Source: Aquabacterium sp.
Lineage (GTDB): Bacteria; Pseudomonadota; Gammaproteobacteria; Burkholderiales; Burkholderiaceae_C
DNA length: 64,000 nucleotides
Direction: 5' to 3'
Assembly (NCBI RefSeq): GCF_016195855.1
Contig: NZ_JACPYU010000008.1
Coordinates: 62,001-126,000, forward strand
In this document: one piece after another, positions 62,877 through 64,000 of the stretch
Numbering within the stretch: position 1 is the first letter of the stretch
Layout of the letters: each line of letters starts with the position of its first letter
Notes under the pieces: generated by a model
Databases searched by the model: none
Seen by the model: the letters and a program-made list of their open reading frames with translations, nothing else
What the model was told of the DNA's origin: nothing
Translations under genes and position numbers: made by a program

Positions 62877-64000
62877 ATGCCCATCACCATCGAAGCCCCT
62901 GTGACCCTGGTGTCCAAGCCTTGTTCAACCACCCCGAAAAAGCTGCTGAGCTGGGACGAGTTGCAAGCCTACGACCCCGAAAGCGAACCCTGGCAAAAGC
63001 AGTTTGCGCGCCGCTACACCCACCACCGCGAGCTGATGGGCGTGCTCCACAAGGTGGAGGACGTCGACGACACGGTCTACGCCAAGTTCGCCATCGCCGT
63101 CACCCCGTACATGGCCCAACTGATGGACCGTGACGACCCGAACTGCCCCATCCGCCTGCAGTACCTGCCGTCCTTCCACGAACAGACCCGTCCCGGTTTC
63201 GCCACCATGCTCGACGAGCTGGGCGAAGAGCGCGACACCATCCCTGGGACCAGCGTGGTGCACCGCTACCCGCGCCGCGTGCTCTTTCTGGTCAGCAACA
63301 CCTGCGCGACGCTGTGCCGCTTCTGCACGCGCAAGCGCATGGTGTCGCAGCCCACGGGCTCGGTCCACAAGGACGAGATCGAGGCCTCCATCGACTACAT
63401 CGCCAGCAACAAGCACATCGAGGATGTGCTGCTGTCCGGCGGCGACCCGCTGACCTTCACCGACGAGCGGCTCGACGAGATCCTGGGCGCCATCCGCACG
63501 CGTGCGCCGCATGTGCGCTTCCTGCGCATCGGCTCGCGCATGGTGGTGCAACTGCCCACGCGCATCACGCCCGAGCTGTGCGCCGTGCTGGAGAAGCACC
63601 GCGTGCAGATGCTCAACATCCACATCAACCACCACAAGGAGATCACGCCCCTGCTGCGCCAGCGCGTCAAGATGATCCAGAAGGCCGGGATCATGATGGG
63701 CCTGCAGAGCGTGTGCCTCAAGGGCGTGAACGACAGCGTGGAGGTCATGCGCGAGCTGTTCATGCAGGCCGTCGAGATGGGCGTGCGCCCCTACTACGTG
63801 TACTCGACCGACATGGTCGAAGGCGCGCACCACTTCGTCGTGCCGCACCGCCGCATGCTGGAGCTGTACGAAGGCCTGCGTGGCTGGATCAGCGGGCCGG
63901 CCGTGCCCACCTTCATCGTCGATGGCCTGGGTGGGCTGGGCAAGCTGCCCATCATCCCCAGCTATGTGCGTGAAGAAGCCTTGCCTGATGGCAGCGGCAC
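62877..64000 (+). CDS. kamA: Lysine 2,3-aminomutase-family radical SAM enzyme, 3' end outside window
   Basis: The frame is open at base 64000 after 374 codons. The radical-SAM cluster motif is CATLCRFC (C-x3-C-x2-C), preceded by RYPRRVLFLVSN and followed by TRKRMV. Downstream are DVLLSGGDPLTF and the lysine/PLP region PYYVYSTDMVEGAHHFVVP, with IDGLGGLGK-type VDGLGGLGKLP. These mark KamA, which makes beta-lysine from lysine, or the related glutamate 2,3-aminomutase. The ATG at 62877 follows AGGAGA at 6 bases' distance. The substrate cannot be fixed without the full sequence. Confidence 0.9.
   Translation, partial: MPITIEAPVTLVSKPCSTTPKKLLSWDELQAYDPESEPWQKQFARRYTHHRELMGVLHKVEDVDDTVYAKFAIAVTPYMAQLMDRDDPNCPIRLQYLPSFHEQTRPGFATMLDELGEERDTIPGTSVVHRYPRRVLFLVSNTCATLCRFCTRKRMVSQPTGSVHKDEIEASIDYIASNKHIEDVLLSGGDPLTFTDERLDEILGAIRTRAPHVRFLRIGSRMVVQLPTRITPELCAVLEKHRVQMLNIHINHHKEITPLLRQRVKMIQKAGIMMGLQSVCLKGVNDSVEVMRELFMQAVEMGVRPYYVYSTDMVEGAHHFVVPHRRMLELYEGLRGWISGPAVPTFIVDGLGGLGKLPIIPSYVREEALPDGSG

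Overview
The window is chromosomal DNA with high GC content and dense coding, about 59 protein genes and one tRNA gene. It most likely comes from a betaproteobacterium of the order Burkholderiales, in the Comamonadaceae / Aquabacterium-Leptothrix sphere. The reasons are the gene neighbourhoods (rhodanese-grxC-secB-gpsA divergent from gpmA; aroQ-accB-accC-prmA-DUF3426-PfkB kinase), the frequent GTG/TTG starts, the TACAAT-type promoters placed very close to start codons, and five PEP-CTERM surface proteins. The genus is inference. No rRNA, CRISPR array, transposase or phage gene was seen. The only gene-free stretch over 300 bases is 6289-6671, which holds the hipBA operators and an attachment-site repeat.

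Layout. 1-4473: end of ilvE, a small zinc protein, purU, an NTF2-like protein, a YheT-type hydrolase, a conserved hypothetical and a c5-type cytochrome. 4616-6482: tRNA-Arg(CCG) followed by a compact islet carrying a HipBA toxin-antitoxin pair, bounded by a 45/46-bp repeat of the tRNA 3' half. 6672-15211: nitronate monooxygenase-like enzyme, a 950-residue beta-propeller/di-haem cytochrome, a TPR-glycosyltransferase-like protein, an HDOD-GAF signalling protein and trmL. 15352-18718: gpsA, secB, grxC, rhodanese, gpmA. 18733-20658: a secreted endo/exonuclease-fold protein and a PEP-CTERM protein. 20715-30522: a long minus-strand run including the acetyl-CoA carboxylase biotin genes, aroQ, prmA, a TlpA-type thioredoxin and a molybdopterin oxidoreductase.

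30714-37549 is an envelope region: PEP-CTERM protein, OmpA-domain protein, secreted caspase-like protease, autotransporter-type barrel and FUSC transporter. lysS follows. 39217-45560 is a glycan assembly cluster (flippase, hexapeptide acyltransferase, two glycosyltransferases, DegT aminotransferase, small sugar transferase). A tandem pair of paralogous PEP-CTERM genes lies directly beside it, which fits the known link between PEP-CTERM proteins and exopolysaccharide, although no exosortase is in the window.

47451-64000: an 866-residue double acyl-CoA dehydrogenase, MarR regulator, sdaA, a di-metal hydrolase, an SDR enzyme, a large lipoprotein, NsrR with an HPP-CBS membrane protein, a PEP-CTERM-tagged GDSL esterase, LysR/GST/pyridoxamine-oxidase-fold genes, arfB, and an Lrp regulator divergent from a lysine 2,3-aminomutase-type radical SAM gene that runs off the end.

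Most genes are ordinary housekeeping or accessory genes. The parts most worth a second look are the integrase-less hipBA islet with three operators spaced exactly 50 bp apart, the secreted caspase locus, the double acyl-CoA dehydrogenase whose second half has lost the catalytic glutamate motif, the tandem PEP-CTERM pair next to the glycan cluster, and a 22-nt element repeated upstream of two unrelated genes.
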